Source: Microgenomates bacterium OLB22
GTDB taxonomy: Bacteria; Patescibacteriota; Microgenomatia; UBA1406; HO2-37-13b
DNA length: 43,572 nucleotides
Assembly (NCBI GenBank): GCA_001567515.1
Contig: LLEV01000009.1
Span: forward strand, 1-43,572
Direction: 5' to 3'
Shown piece after piece: positions 1-9,451 of the stretch (position 1 is the stretch's first letter; every line of letters starts with the position of its first letter). A model generated the notes under the pieces. It had not been told where the DNA came from. It did no database searches and was given only the letters and a program-made list of their open reading frames with translations. The position numbers and the translations under genes are program-made.

Positions 1-641
1 AGAAGTCGGTCCACCACCTGAGGCCATCTTCGACACTGCCCCCCCCACCAGCCTCACAACTAGAATCACAGGTACAGGTGCACCCACAGTCAGGTCTTAG
101 AGCACATGGCACTTCGGAACAGTTCCTGTTTCGATATGCAGCTGGACAATCTGGCAATCGATTCGGACTCTTCTTCACATTGACTTCCACCGCCCCCCCA
201 CCCGAACCGCACCATTCGGTGTTATAGCCACGATTACATGCTGAGGGTAGGCTGGCACCCCAATAACAGTTAACGACATCTGAGTCCTGGGGATTAGGGT
301 AGCCTATAGAGGGGCCGCTTGAAGTAGATCTGCCACAGCTAAGCCAAATTGTGGCGCCTGAATTTTGATAAGAATAGAGCCAGTAGCCGGTCCCAGCTTC
401 TACCCCCACACAAGCATTACAGCCACCAACGCTATTCTCTGTTTCTGTATAATCAGGGATTCCGCAGCTTCCTTGACCTGGGGGGCCATATCCTCCACCA
501 CAGTTTATACATGTTCGATCTGGATACTGGGGGGGATTGGGTTGTTGCAGGGTACATGAACCGGCGGCATTTGCTGGAGAGACATTAATCAAAGAGAGAA
601 AAAAAATTGAAAGTGCTGTCAGGAGATATCGTACGAACATT
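1..641 (-). CDS. Secreted cysteine-rich protein, C-terminus beyond window
   Basis: I read this frame directly from the sequence: it opens with ATG at 641-639 and stays open to the window edge, so the gene is partial (213 codons seen). Residues 1-26 form a classic signal peptide (Arg at 4, a Leu/Ile/Phe core, and an Ala-x-Ala site near residue 26), so export is expected. The mature part has many cysteines and glycines, including a CGCTCTC-like cluster near the edge, suggesting disulfides outside the cell. A TACAAT -10 lies 8 nt upstream of the ATG, with TTGAAG near the -35 position, so the transcript is probably leaderless. I recognise no family. A run of eight C near position 40 may hide a frame error, so the last 15 or so residues are uncertain. 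Confidence 0.7.
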
Positions 642-649
642 ACCTATGA

Positions 650-655
650 TTGTAC
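650..655 (-). promoter_or_regulatory. -10 element of the partial secreted protein gene
   Basis: TACAAT on the minus strand lies 8 nt upstream of the ATG at 641, with TTGAAG about 17-18 nt further upstream. Transcription would begin at or next to the start codon. Confidence 0.5.
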
Positions 656-698
656 TTTATGAAAAAGGAGATCTTCAATCCTTAATCTCGTAGGAGTT

Positions 699-3349
699 TC
701 AAATTTGCTCAAGAGGCTCCCAACTTGATCCAGCATCGAGGTTAGCAAGTCCTTCAAATTCACTCATGAAGTCGCCAAATGGCGTTCTGCTTACGGGGCC
801 ACCGGCACCAGCTCTATTATAGTTATTATCGCCTGTTAATAGTGTTGTGGGGTTTGCCCCATCCTGTAGAACAATAGCATCTAGAAGTCCCAGTGTCCTG
901 AGATTAGCAATGGCTTTTAGGGGTGCTCTTGAGTGAGAACCATCTACTTCAAGGAGCGTTGTCCTTAAGCCAAGGGCTTTCATCACTGTTAGTATCGACT
1001 TTAGGTCGCCAATAGTGTTATCGCCTAGAGATATATACACTCCATCTACTCTTGCCCCTCTATCTCTAATACCCGTAATAGTCTCTTGAAGTTGATCTAG
1101 ACCCCTGGTTGTAAAGCCTATGGGGATCACGAGACTTACCTGCGGAGCTGCTTCTTCTTCCGATGTACTAGCTACGCTCATGTCCCGTCCAAGCTCATTG
1201 ATGATATAAGCGGCAGCAATAGTATTTGCCCGTGGCTGATGGTTGAATGCTTCTAGGGTTCCATCTGATAAGTCTATTTTCCCATCGCCACCAATGATTC
1301 CCAAAGCTAAGTCCCCACCAGATCTAAATGATTGCATTGTTGTTATAAACTCTCTAATTTCACCTGCGCTTTTGGTCCCTGCAAATAGGCTATCTAGTCT
1401 GAAGTAGGTAACTGGGGTTAATCCCAAATGTCTACTTGCCCGCAGCTGCTCACGTATATAGTCTATTTGGTGTTCTCTGGAAGTTTGCGTGAGGGAGAAG
1501 GTGCTGTAACTCAGATCGAAGTGTGCCTCTTGTCCAAGTTTGTGCCCACGCTGTGCCTCAGGTCCTGCTCCAACAGCTACTTGGTGGGTGAGTCCTACTC
1601 GTATCCCAGTCCTATCAAATATCCCCGAATTGATCCGATCTTCGTATCTCAGCTCTGATGCTGTTCTTGGCATACTGGGCTCCGCCTCGAAGATGAGCTT
1701 ATCAAAATGTGCTCCACCTCCAATAAGACTGAGATATACTCGGCCCTCGCTAAGTGCTCCTATTTCGACTGTCCCAACGACTGATTCATCTGTACCTATT
1801 GTTTGGATAATCTCCGCGATGTTCCCCCCATCCCCTTGTGAGATACGTATACCTACGGGTCCCGCTGTGACATCAAATGTTATCGGTTCAGCCCGTTGTC
1901 CATCAGCCCCTTTGTATTCCAAAGAATAGGCTGAACCCTCAAGGCGTTTGAGCCCCACCGTAAATCTCTCATTATGGTGAATCTGAAGCGTTCTGCCTGA
2001 CTCTATCCCCCCCGCTGAAGGTATAAGTATACGACTGGTTCTGTCCGACCTCAGTCCATGTGACGGGGAGGTATTGGATCTTGGTATCTGAAAGACCTGC
2101 CTCCATTCGGATTGGGGAGCTCTCATCGGCAAAAACAATTCTTCTTCGCGGTGAGGTCACTTCTGGAACTGTCCCCATGTCGAAATCCTGTTGGGGTTTG
2201 ACTATAAGGTCTCCATAGTCAGTCTTTACAAGAGCAAACCCTTCTACTGTTTTCCCAATAACTTCCACCTTAAGATTATCAAGGTCAATATCTCCTGGCT
2301 TTGCCCACAAAGAATTTCTATCTACAAAGAGGTACAATATGCTATCAACGTTTAGCTCAATTTCTCTGCGCTCTGGTGTAGGCGTTGCTTCTTGGGTAGG
2401 CAAGCCAACAGTTGCTGTCGGTGCATATGTGGCTGTAGACACGACCGTTGCAGTATTTGAGGGAACTGGAGGAGGTGTCTCAGTGTCTTTTGGTGTTGGG
2501 CTAGATGTCCCATCGCCAGGCATACGTGGTCTTGATCCAAAGGGTAAAAATATGCGATGAGTAGATGGCGTTGGGTAGGCTGCTGGTTCTTGCTGTGGCA
2601 CTTCTGTGGCCTCTGGGGTGGCATCCGCAGGTGCTTCTGCCAGTATTTCGGAGACGACCGTCTGTGTCGGGACTAGGCTGGTCAATATATATCCAGAAGT
2701 AGCTACAATCTGTGCAGTTCGCTGCTTTTTCTCTTGACCTGAATCACCATCCTTGCCCCCGATCTGAATTCCTGCGGCCTGGTCTGCTAGGGCCCGACGA
2801 TAGGCAGGTGTGTCAAGTGATGCCATGATATCTGCCTCGCGCTTGGGGTCAATCGGTCTGTGTGTTTCAACTGCGACATGTTTACCCAGTGCTTTTTGAG
2901 CCTCTTCTAGCTGAGCCTCAACATCTGCCTCTTCTGCAAGTTGTCGAGCAAAAGCCTCATCTGTCTCTCTACTGGCCGCTCTCCTCGTATCCAAAAGCTC
3001 TTTCTGACGCTCAAGCAGTAGTATCTCTCGAGCATTTTTTAGCTGCTTCTGCAGCCTCCTCCTCTGAAAGTGGGATGTATATAGCGTCAAACACCATAAG
3101 GCCTTCTGTGGTGTGGGGATTAATTGCTCCGATGTGTAGTCTGTTAAACTTAGTTTCGTCAAATTCTCTGAGGGATAGTGCTCGAGCAATCTCCAGTAGG
3201 GCTTGTTCTTTTACAGCCGCAACAAGTCGCTCGTGTTCAGATAGTTCCTGTCCTGTGGGAGAATACTCTGGATTTGGGGCAGATGAAATATAGGCCTGTT
3301 CAGGGCTATGTGGGTCGTGTGATACCGGTTGCTGTTCACTTCCTGCCAT
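699..3349 (-). CDS. Large Thr/Pro-linked protein of unknown function, two frameshifts
   Basis: Three overlapping minus-strand frames join into one gene of about 882 aa if one base is dropped from the T6 run at 3035-3040 and one from the C7 run at 2007-2013; both joins run smoothly through the protein. The chosen start is the ATG at 3349. The N-terminal third is charged and alpha-helical (Glu/Ala/Arg-rich, probably coiled coil). A weakly hydrophobic stretch and a long Thr/Pro/Ala linker follow, typical of exported linkers. A beta-rich middle part leads to a C-terminal domain of about 300 aa with alternating hydrophobic strands and helices that could be a TIM-barrel-like fold, but I see no catalytic signature. 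No clear signal peptide is visible. Surface role is inferred from the linker and the neighbouring surface genes. Confidence 0.65.
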
Positions 3350-3617
3350 AGCAGGAGTTTTTTTTATGTTTGCGCCAAACTTGATAACATCAGAAACCTT
3401 ATAGATACTATTATAGCACAACCACTCTTTGTCAAGGCATTGATAATGCGAGATACGTTGAAAGTCATAAGGCAATAAGTCAAATGTGGAGGGGTTTGTC
3501 ATTCTGAACGATGTGGTCTAATCTCATGCCAAAGGTTGGATTCGTTTTGACACGAAGGTCCAATGAGTATTCAGTGGTCAATTGAACGTTGGTAATTGAA
3601 CATTAAGTGCGTATGGG
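3350..3617. other. Intergenic, AT-rich with CATTGAA/TTCAATG-like words
   Basis: Apart from the promoter at 3410-3435, the spacer holds repeated short words around 3555-3610 (CAATGAG, CAATTGAAC, AATTGAACATT) that resemble words in other spacers of this window. No gene was seen. Confidence 0.4.
3410..3435 (-). promoter_or_regulatory. Candidate promoter of the large Thr/Pro-linked protein
   Basis: Minus strand TTGACA (3435-3430) and TATAAT (3415-3410) are perfect hexamers, but only 14 nt apart, shorter than usual. The ATG is about 60 nt downstream, so this gene would have a leader. Confidence 0.4.
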
Positions 3618-4178
3618 TCACAACAGTGTTATCTTAACTGACTGTATACTCTGCGGGTAGTTCAGGCTGTAATCGTTTTTCTCATCTATATAAACTTGAT
3701 CTCCTACGTCAATATCTGCGGTTGTGTATGCCCCACCGGGATCTTTTTCAGAAACAACAGTAATCTTTGAGATCGTTTCTGGGCCATATACGAACCAGAT
3801 CTGAGAGCCCCTCATGTTGGGAAGTGATGACTCTATTAGTAACGCCGTACTTTCTGTAGAGACCTCTCTTTTAAGCACCTTACCTGTTGTCCGACCAGTT
3901 GATGTTAATTTCTCACCTTGCAACAACTGACTTTTCACTGACTCATACATGATCCTATTCATGGGATAATCCCTTGCGCTTTTCTCTATGAGCTGTTTGA
4001 TAGGGGTAAGGGAGACTCTCGGGACGAGTCTAGAAGGTGGGGACGTGTCTCTTGTTGAGTGCTGTTTGGTCATTAGCATCCTCTGCCTCCAGAGGAGTCC
4101 GATCATACAAAGGAAAAGGATAAGCAGGATGAAAAGATACTTGTTTATACCAGCAAACAATCCTGATAGTGATGGCAT
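3618..4178 (-). CDS. Membrane-anchored hypothetical protein
   Basis: A 186-aa protein with one N-terminal hydrophobic segment (about residues 14-33, Leu/Ile/Phe-rich) followed by Arg, consistent with a type II membrane anchor and an outside domain. The soluble part (about residues 60-186) is mixed alpha/beta and ends in short strand-like stretches. It is the last gene of a three-gene minus-strand operon; its ATG lies 3 nt beyond the stop codon of the gene before it, so translation is probably coupled. I do not recognise the family. A surface or envelope role is inferred only from its operon partners. Confidence 0.7.
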   Translation of the reverse strand: MPSLSGLFAGINKYLFILLILFLCMIGLLWRQRMLMTKQHSTRDTSPPSRLVPRVSLTPIKQLIEKSARDYPMNRIMYESVKSQLLQGEKLTSTGRTTGKVLKREVSTESTALLIESSLPNMRGSQIWFVYGPETISKITVVSEKDPGGAYTTADIDVGDQVYIDEKNDYSLNYPQSIQSVKITLL

Positions 4179-4181
4179 AGG

Positions 4182-4904
4182 TTATAAGACGAATCCAAGT
4201 GATAGTACTACTATCCCGATGGCAATGATGATGACAGACTGGGTCAGGAAACCTGCTTTTGGTAGCGTTGCTGTGGTAGGCGCTGTTGTTGGGTTGGACA
4301 CGAGTACTGTGGTTGGAGATGGCGTTACAGATGGCCCATTTGTGGGCGTGAGACTTGGACCTGCTGTCGGCGTCAGCGTTGGGGTTGGTGAAGGCCCTTT
4401 AGTCGGTGTCAATGTGGGCGATGGGGTAAGTGTTGGGGACACGATAGCAGTACATGCTGACTCAGCTTTACCTTGCGGGCCATCTCCACAAGAATTTATG
4501 CTCGAGACTATACATTGATAGGTGTGATCGACCTCTGAAGTGAACGAGACTTGTGTTTCTTGCGTTACGCCTTCCTTAACGAGCTGTCCAGAGGTAAGAT
4601 CAGTGATCTTAAAACGATAGCCGGAGGCGCTCACGGTTGCATTCCAGCTACAAGTGGCCCCATCGAGAGGACATTGTAAAGGGCTTTTTTTGGTGAGGGT
4701 AGAGGTAGTGGGAGCAACATCGGTATTCCTTGGCGGCGTTGTGCTGACTGTTGTGAGTTCGCTTGCCCGATCTCTCACGTCTTGTTCTCCTCCCGCAGTC
4801 AAGTACAGAAATCCAATACCAACACCAACTATAAGGATTGCAATCACCAAAAAGATTGTCGTGATTTTTGACTGCTTGCTGTTTGATGTGCTTATGGCTG
4901 GCAT
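4182..4904 (-). CDS. Surface protein with Thr/Pro repeats and LPKAG C-terminal signal
   Basis: The start is taken as the ATG at 4904, 2 nt after the stop of the upstream gene; an ATG at 4919 inside that gene is the alternative. N-terminal hydrophobic anchor at about residues 16-36. A Cys-containing beta domain (about residues 75-150, fibronectin-III-like spacing of Trp/Tyr and hydrophobics) is followed by roughly 60 residues built from TPTLTP/GPSPTPT-type repeats. The C-terminus reads LPKAG and then a hydrophobic helix to the last residue. This resembles a sortase signal (LPxTG/LPxAG plus membrane helix) but lacks the usual basic tail. The protein would span the outside of the cell between two membrane segments. 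No sortase gene is in the window. Confidence 0.75.
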   Translation of the reverse strand: MPAISTSNSKQSKITTIFLVIAILIVGVGIGFLYLTAGGEQDVRDRASELTTVSTTPPRNTDVAPTTSTLTKKSPLQCPLDGATCSWNATVSASGYRFKITDLTSGQLVKEGVTQETQVSFTSEVDHTYQCIVSSINSCGDGPQGKAESACTAIVSPTLTPSPTLTPTKGPSPTPTLTPTAGPSLTPTNGPSVTPSPTTVLVSNPTTAPTTATLPKAGFLTQSVIIIAIGIVVLSLGFVL

Positions 4905-4906
4905 AG

Positions 4907-5803
4907 TTACTTGGTGCAATTAGGGCAGGTGACCTTAACTCCTGTTACGGCTTCCGGCAATGGACAATTACCTGGTGTTGGGGTGACTTTTTGTTTCTTC
5001 ACACAACAGACTGTCCCTGCGGCGGCACAGCTATTGATTGTGGCTTCTTTATTTGGATTCAGGCTATCTGGCACACATTCCTCGGCAGGCAGACACTGGA
5101 AAGGGCTCTCACAGACCACTTTTGTCTTTGGCTTACAACATAACTGTCCTGCGATAGGACAAACCCCTGTGTTGACAGTATTAGGTGTTGTATCCGAAAC
5201 AGTCGTCACATCACACTGCTCCTTAGGTAGGCATTGATTTGGTGAAGGACACTTTGTTTGGATGGTGGTAGTGGGCGTAGGTTGCCTACATGGACAGATG
5301 CCAGTGACAAGCCCTCTCCCATCACCAAATCGACATTCATAGCACGCATCTCCTTTTTCCTTACAGTATCCTTCACGTGGTGCTGTGCAGCCAAACTCAA
5401 TTCGACATCCATGGCCTTCGGGTAGTGCGCTTTTGGCAATCTTAGTCAAAGGATTAGGACACTGACCTGATTGGATAGTCGCTTTTTGTGCGGCCGATAA
5501 GCCAGTGCAGCCGTCGATATCTTTACACTGCACATGTCCTCTGAGCAACTCATCCGTACAGTTAGGATCGATAGGCAAAGGTGGGCCTCCACCTGGGCAG
5601 GCTGGGGAATCAGCTTTACTACTAGTGCTTTGCTTTTGTTGTAGATTAAGTAGTGTCAAAACAAGTGCTCCGATAGTCAACAATGCCAAAACAATGAATG
5701 AAAAAAGAAGCAAATTATTGCGCTTCGGTTTATTTGCGGTTACCCCACCTGATCCGGTGGGAAGCTGGGAACTCGTCGCTGGCTGTTTTGATGCGGTATC
5801 CAT
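4907..5803 (-). CDS. Membrane-anchored Cys-rich surface protein with duplicated module
   Basis: 298 aa. A short cytoplasmic tail with NKPKRNN, then a hydrophobic helix at about residues 31-53, then an extracellular part with about 30 cysteines. Two copies of one module are visible: CPSPNQCLPKEQC ending in CCKPK, and CESPFQCLPAEEC ending in CCVKK, each about 45 residues, joined by a Thr/Pro linker. The spacing recalls small disulfide-knotted domains such as clip-type domains, but I cannot assign a family. It is the first gene of the operon 5803-3618, served by a good promoter at 5814-5842. The RNA start would fall about 4 nt before the ATG, so the message is almost leaderless. Confidence 0.75.
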   Translation of the reverse strand: MDTASKQPATSSQLPTGSGGVTANKPKRNNLLLFSFIVLALLTIGALVLTLLNLQQKQSTSSKADSPACPGGGPPLPIDPNCTDELLRGHVQCKDIDGCTGLSAAQKATIQSGQCPNPLTKIAKSALPEGHGCRIEFGCTAPREGYCKEKGDACYECRFGDGRGLVTGICPCRQPTPTTTIQTKCPSPNQCLPKEQCDVTTVSDTTPNTVNTGVCPIAGQLCCKPKTKVVCESPFQCLPAEECVPDSLNPNKEATINSCAAAGTVCCVKKQKVTPTPGNCPLPEAVTGVKVTCPNCTK

Positions 5804-5813
5804 CTAGTACTTC

Positions 5814-5842
5814 ATTGTGGCAGAGGTAAAAATGGGTGTCAA
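5814..5842 (-). promoter_or_regulatory. Sigma70-type promoter of the surface-protein operon
   Basis: Minus strand TTGACA (5842-5837), 17-nt spacer, CACAAT (5819-5814), then 10 nt to the ATG at 5803. This is one of the few near-leaderless genes here with a strong -35 box. Confidence 0.7.
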
Positions 5843-5846
5843 GATG

Positions 5847-6466
5847 TCAGAGCATGAGTCGACACTCATCACCCACACATTCATGGGTGTGTCTGTTGAT
5901 CTTGAGTATGAGCTCAAACTCTTCAATCATATTGACAACCTCCTCAGGGGTCTCGACTATCTTTATGACACGCAAAGCCTCCTCAGGTATGAGCATGTTT
6001 TTTTTAAATGAGTCAACGATATGCTTCCATCTTTTGCCAAAAAGGATGAGCGGCTTGTGATGCCCAAAGTAGAGCCGAGCGAGCCCCATGCCATACCAAA
6101 CTCGGAGATAGTGCCTGTCCCCCCATTGAAGATGACGTAGAGATCACCCAGTTCAAGGAGCTTCTTTGTGCGCATGAGGTAATTTGCTTCTTCGTACACT
6201 TGATCTGCAAAGTTCTCTGCAGCTTTTCCTTCAAAAGAGGTTGCGTATTTGGGTGTGTAATAAACCGCGATGGCTTTGCCCCCCGCTTCCTTTGCCCCTG
6301 TTGTGGCGGCAAGCATAGTGCCTGGGCCACCCCCATTAATTACTGTTCGGCCACTGTGTGCTACGAGTTTTGCTGTAGCGTAGGCGTCCTTGTAGTTTTG
6401 AGAGGTAGGAGCTGACAACGAAGACCCAAACAGCGTAATCGAGCGTATAGATTGTTCGGCAGTCAT
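5847..6466 (-). CDS. LOG-family nucleotide phosphoribohydrolase-like protein, one frameshift
   Basis: Rossmann-like protein of the LOG/'lysine decarboxylase' family, whose members hydrolyse nucleoside 5'-monophosphates to base and ribose phosphate; the substrate here is unknown. Visible features: an N-terminal strand ITLFGSS (about residues 10-16), the INGGGPGTM loop (43-51) and NGGTGTISE (114-122), a variant of the family PGGxGTxxE active-site motif in which Pro is replaced by Asn. The frame breaks at the C4 run 6084-6087; adding one base joins it to the last 80 codons (stop at 5847) and gives 206 aa, a normal family length. The start ATG at 6466 is 6 nt from a TATAGT preceded by TGC (extended -10) and there is no Shine-Dalgarno. 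Confidence 0.8.
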
Positions 6467-6472
6467 AGTTCT

Positions 6473-6478
6473 ACTATA
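6473..6478 (-). promoter_or_regulatory. Extended -10 element of the LOG-family gene
   Basis: TGC-TATAGT on the minus strand, 6 nt before the ATG; leaderless transcript predicted. Confidence 0.55.
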
Positions 6479-6482
6479 GCAG

Positions 6483-6510
6483 AAAAAAGGGTGCGGCACA
6501 TTGCCGCACC
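6483..6510 (-). terminator. Intrinsic terminator after the 6512-6727 gene
   Basis: Perfect stem GTGCGGCA/TGCCGCAC with a 3-nt loop (6491-6509), followed on the minus strand by a run of six T (6488-6483). It separates the small gene from the LOG promoter. Confidence 0.8.
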
Positions 6511-6511
6511 A

Positions 6512-6727
6512 CTAGTCCAGTTGGATGTCGTAGGGTAGTCTGCTCTGCAAAAACAGATGTGTTCGGCCCTTATTATCGGACAACATTTCCATGGCCTCCC
6601 TTCGAAAGTGCTCGAGCTTGGTGCGTAGGCTGGGAGAAGCCTCTCTCAGGTCTGCTTCTGTAAGTGTCGCTAGGTCCTGTAGCCATTCCAACTTACCACC
6701 TCCAGTGTCTGGACATCTATAGCCCAC
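6512..6727 (-). CDS. Small hypothetical protein (about 71 aa, start uncertain)
   Basis: A short, charged, mostly helical protein (Leu/Glu/Arg-rich middle, Cys near the start) with its own terminator just after the stop, which supports it being real. I recognise no family. GTG at 6727 is the first standard start in the frame but has no Shine-Dalgarno. The frame stays open upstream to about 6787, where a minus-strand TATACA lies 8 nt from an ATT codon at 6787-6785, overlapping the metG -10; a longer form starting at that rare codon is possible but speculative. Confidence 0.5.
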   Translation of the reverse strand: MGYRCPDTGGGKLEWLQDLATLTEADLREASPSLRTKLEHFRREAMEMLSDNKGRTHLFLQSRLPYDIQLD

Positions 6728-6797
6728 TCTAACATCATCCCGATAAGTGTTGCAAGTGCTTTTTACTAAATCGGCTACCCGAAGAATGATTTAGATG

Positions 6798-6803
6798 TAT
6801 ACT
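6798..6803 (+). promoter_or_regulatory. -10 element of metG
   Basis: TATACT directly preceded by TG, 7 nt before the metG ATG; no convincing -35 box. Leaderless transcript predicted. Confidence 0.55.
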
Positions 6804-6810
6804 ATGCTCT

Positions 6811-8269
6811 ATGAAGAAGTCTTTTTTATATCACCACAGCCATCCCCTATGTCAATGCTGCCCCTCATGTGGGGCATGCTCTTGAATTCGTTCAGTCTGA
6901 CTGTATCGCGAGATATCATAGAGAATTGCTGGGCGAGGATACGGTTCTCCTTTCTGGAGCTGATGAAAATGCTCTCAAGAATGTTCAGGCAGCAGAAAAG
7001 GCAGGATTACCGGTGAGAGAATTCATTGATGCAAATGCAAAACTATTTCAAAACTTAGCCGAGCAGCTTTCTGTCCAGATCGATGTCTTCCAACGAGGGA
7101 GTGATCAAAAAACGCATTTTCCATCGTCTCAACAATTATGGAAACTTTGTGAGCAAAAAGGTGATATTTATCAAAAGAAATATAAGGGGTTGTATTGTGT
7201 TGGCTGTGAGACATTTTATACACCTGATGAGCTAAATGCACAAGGAGAATGTTTTGAGCATCCAGGTCGCAAACTCGAGGAGGTTGAAGAAGAAAATTAC
7301 TTTTTTAAGCTTTCTGCCTATCAAGATAAGCTGATTCCTCTTATTGAGTCTGATGTGCTCAACATCATGCCGGTAAAGCACAAAAATGAAATCCTTGGGT
7401 TTCTTCGACAGCCACTCCAAGACATCAGTATTTCACGGTCAAATGCGCGTGCAAAAAACTGGGGGGTTCCAGTCCCTAGCGATGATAGTCAGCGAATGTA
7501 TGTCTGGTTTGACGCTCTCAATATCTACCAGTCTGGCATAGGATTTGGGTGGGATGAAAAAAAGTATCAAGAAACATGGCCCGCCGATGTCCATGTAATT
7601 GGCAAAGGAATCATTCGCTTTCATGCCGTCTATTGGCCCGCATTTCTTCTTTCTGCTGGTTTGCCCCTTCCTAAGAGCCTCCATGTCCATGGCTATATAG
7701 TCGTCAATGGTCAGAAGATGAGTAAAACACTGGGGAATGTCATCGATCCATTTGAGATAGTGCAGAAATATGGTTGTGATCCTGTGCGCTACTATTTCCT
7801 CAAGGAAATTCCTGCTTTTGGTGATGGCGATTTCTCAGAAGAACGATTTAAGAATGTCTATAATGCCGATCTCGCAAATGGTCTTGGGAACTTGATCTCT
7901 CGAGTAACAAAGCTTGCTCAAACGAATGAGGTGATTCTCGAAGCTCCATCGCAAGATGGGGGAAATAGGGCTGTCGATCTTATTAAGCCACATATGGAGG
8001 ATCACCGGTTTAATATCGCTCTTGAGACTCTATGGGAGTGTGTCACGAAACTAAATCACTATATCGACTCTCAAGAGCCTTGGAAACAGGATAAAGATGC
8101 AGCGTCACAGACGATAAAAGCTGTTGTGGAGGGGACTGTAGAATTAGTTGGTCTACGTGAATTAGCTCATGCTCTGAAGCCCTTTCTCCCGCAAACGGCT
8201 GAAGATATGGTAAAGCAGTTCGGGGGAGATAGAGTCCTTAAGCACAACATCTACTTCAAGCGCACCTGA
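6811..8269 (+). CDS. metG: Methionyl-tRNA synthetase, one frameshift near the start
   Basis: Class I synthetase that charges tRNA-Met. ATG at 6811 followed by a T6 run at 6822-6827; dropping one T gives the expected N-terminus with ITTAIPYVNAAPHVGH, where HVGH (about residues 19-22) is the HIGH ATP-binding motif. Further on are a zinc-knuckle region (CVGC, then a Cys and His about 20 residues later) and GQKMSKTLGN, the KMSKS loop. Corrected length is 485 aa, so this is the short form without the C-terminal EMAP-like tRNA-binding domain found in E. coli MetG. No Shine-Dalgarno; TATACT sits 7 nt upstream. Not clearly in an operon with dprA, which has its own -10. Confidence 0.93.
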
Positions 8270-8314
8270 CAAAACTTCAAGAGTGAATGTCTATCTCGGC
8301 AGAGCTTTTTTTGG

Positions 8315-8320
8315 TACCAT
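8315..8320 (+). promoter_or_regulatory. Extended -10 element of dprA
   Basis: TGG-TACCAT ends 8 nt before the dprA ATG. The hexamer is weaker than the others in the window. Confidence 0.4.
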
Positions 8321-8328
8321 GAAGACAC

Positions 8329-9444
8329 ATGGATGCGCAAACGTTGTATTCATTTGCCTTCTCTCATGTTGTCGGCATTGGGCCGATGACCTTCCTTCAG
8401 CTGGTGCAGTATGCAGGTTCTGTAGAAAAGGCCTACGCCCTTTCTTCTGCTGAACTAGCCTTATGTCTTCCCAAAAGGACGCTCGCGTCGTTTGAGAGAT
8501 TTAGATCTTCAACAGATCTTATAGCCTTGTGGGAGACAGTGAATAATAAAGATATTCAATATGTCTCTATTAGCCTTTCAAATAATAGTAGTTCGCTTTG
8601 TGCTATTGCCGACCCACCCATCGGTTTATTTATAAAAGGAAACGGCCGTTTGCTGGAAGGAACTATGGAGAATATCGGCGTTGTTGGTAGCCGAAGGACG
8701 ACCCCTGCTGGGAGGCTTATGGCACGGCAATTGAGCACAGATCTGTCTCGAGCTGGTTTTTGTATTGTTTCTGGACTAGCACTTGGTGTGGACGGGATAG
8801 CCCATCGTGCTGCCTTAGATGCGAGCGGACCAACGATTGCTGTACTTGGCTGTGGCGTGGATGTCATCTACCCGGAGGCTCATCGACAGCTTTATGAGGA
8901 CATCATCTCATCCGGTGGAGCGATAGTCAGCGAATTCCCTCCAGGCCATACAGTACAAAAAGGCCTTTTTGTTGCACGAAACAGGATCATTTCTGGACTG
9001 TCTCGAGGTATAGTAGTTGTTGAGGGGACCGAGTTCTCAGGATCCCTGATAACGGCCAGATATGCTGCGGAACAAGGGAGGGATGTGTTTGCTGTCCCGG
9101 GGAGCCCCACTTCAGTACTCTCTCAGGCTCCAAACCTACTATTGAAGCAGGGAGCCATCATGGTAAGTGAGTCAGCAGATATACTGGCCTATTACCATCT
9201 GACGAAAGAGATTTCACCAGTTGCCAAGGTCCCCTACGAGGTTACGCCTGATCAGGCAGTTATTCTGGAGGCTCTTTCGCAGGGCCCAAAATCTCTTATT
9301 GATCTCACGGATGAGGTCCTGGACAGGATCTCACCACAGATCCTAACGGTGGTTCTGTCTGAGCTTGAATTGCTGGTCACTGTTGAGCGGGATGAAGAGG
9401 GAGTATACAGACTGCGGGCACCCTTTGAGAGAGTACCAGTATAA
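8329..9444 (+). CDS. dprA: DNA processing protein DprA
   Basis: Single-stranded-DNA-binding protein that loads RecA onto incoming DNA during natural transformation. 371 aa: an N-terminal helix-hairpin-helix-like part (VVGIGPMTF near residue 15), the DprA Rossmann domain with GVVGSRRTTPAG, SGLALGVDGIAHRAAL, VLGCGVDVIYPEAH, SEFPPG and a GSLITARYAAEQGRDVFAVPG-like segment, then a C-terminal winged-helix-like region of about 70 aa. All core motifs are intact, so the cell may take up DNA, although no other competence gene lies here. ATG at 8329 has no Shine-Dalgarno. The stop codon TAA is embedded in the -10 box of the next gene. Confidence 0.95.
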   Translation: MDAQTLYSFAFSHVVGIGPMTFLQLVQYAGSVEKAYALSSAELALCLPKRTLASFERFRSSTDLIALWETVNNKDIQYVSISLSNNSSSLCAIADPPIGLFIKGNGRLLEGTMENIGVVGSRRTTPAGRLMARQLSTDLSRAGFCIVSGLALGVDGIAHRAALDASGPTIAVLGCGVDVIYPEAHRQLYEDIISSGGAIVSEFPPGHTVQKGLFVARNRIISGLSRGIVVVEGTEFSGSLITARYAAEQGRDVFAVPGSPTSVLSQAPNLLLKQGAIMVSESADILAYYHLTKEISPVAKVPYEVTPDQAVILEALSQGPKSLIDLTDEVLDRISPQILTVVLSELELLVTVERDEEGVYRLRAPFERVPV

Positions 9445-9445
9445 T
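9440..9445 (+). promoter_or_regulatory. -10 element of mrdA, overlapping the dprA stop codon
   Basis: A consensus TATAAT whose bases 9442-9444 are the dprA stop TAA. It is 6 nt before the mrdA ATG, and no -35 box is seen at the right distance. Confidence 0.6.
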
Positions 9446-9451
9446 GGTCTC

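Noticed and set aside
1428..1929. Plus-strand open frames opposite the large protein gene
   Set aside because: They lack initiation signals, overlap a well-supported coding frame on the other strand and have no recognisable protein features; treated as shadows.
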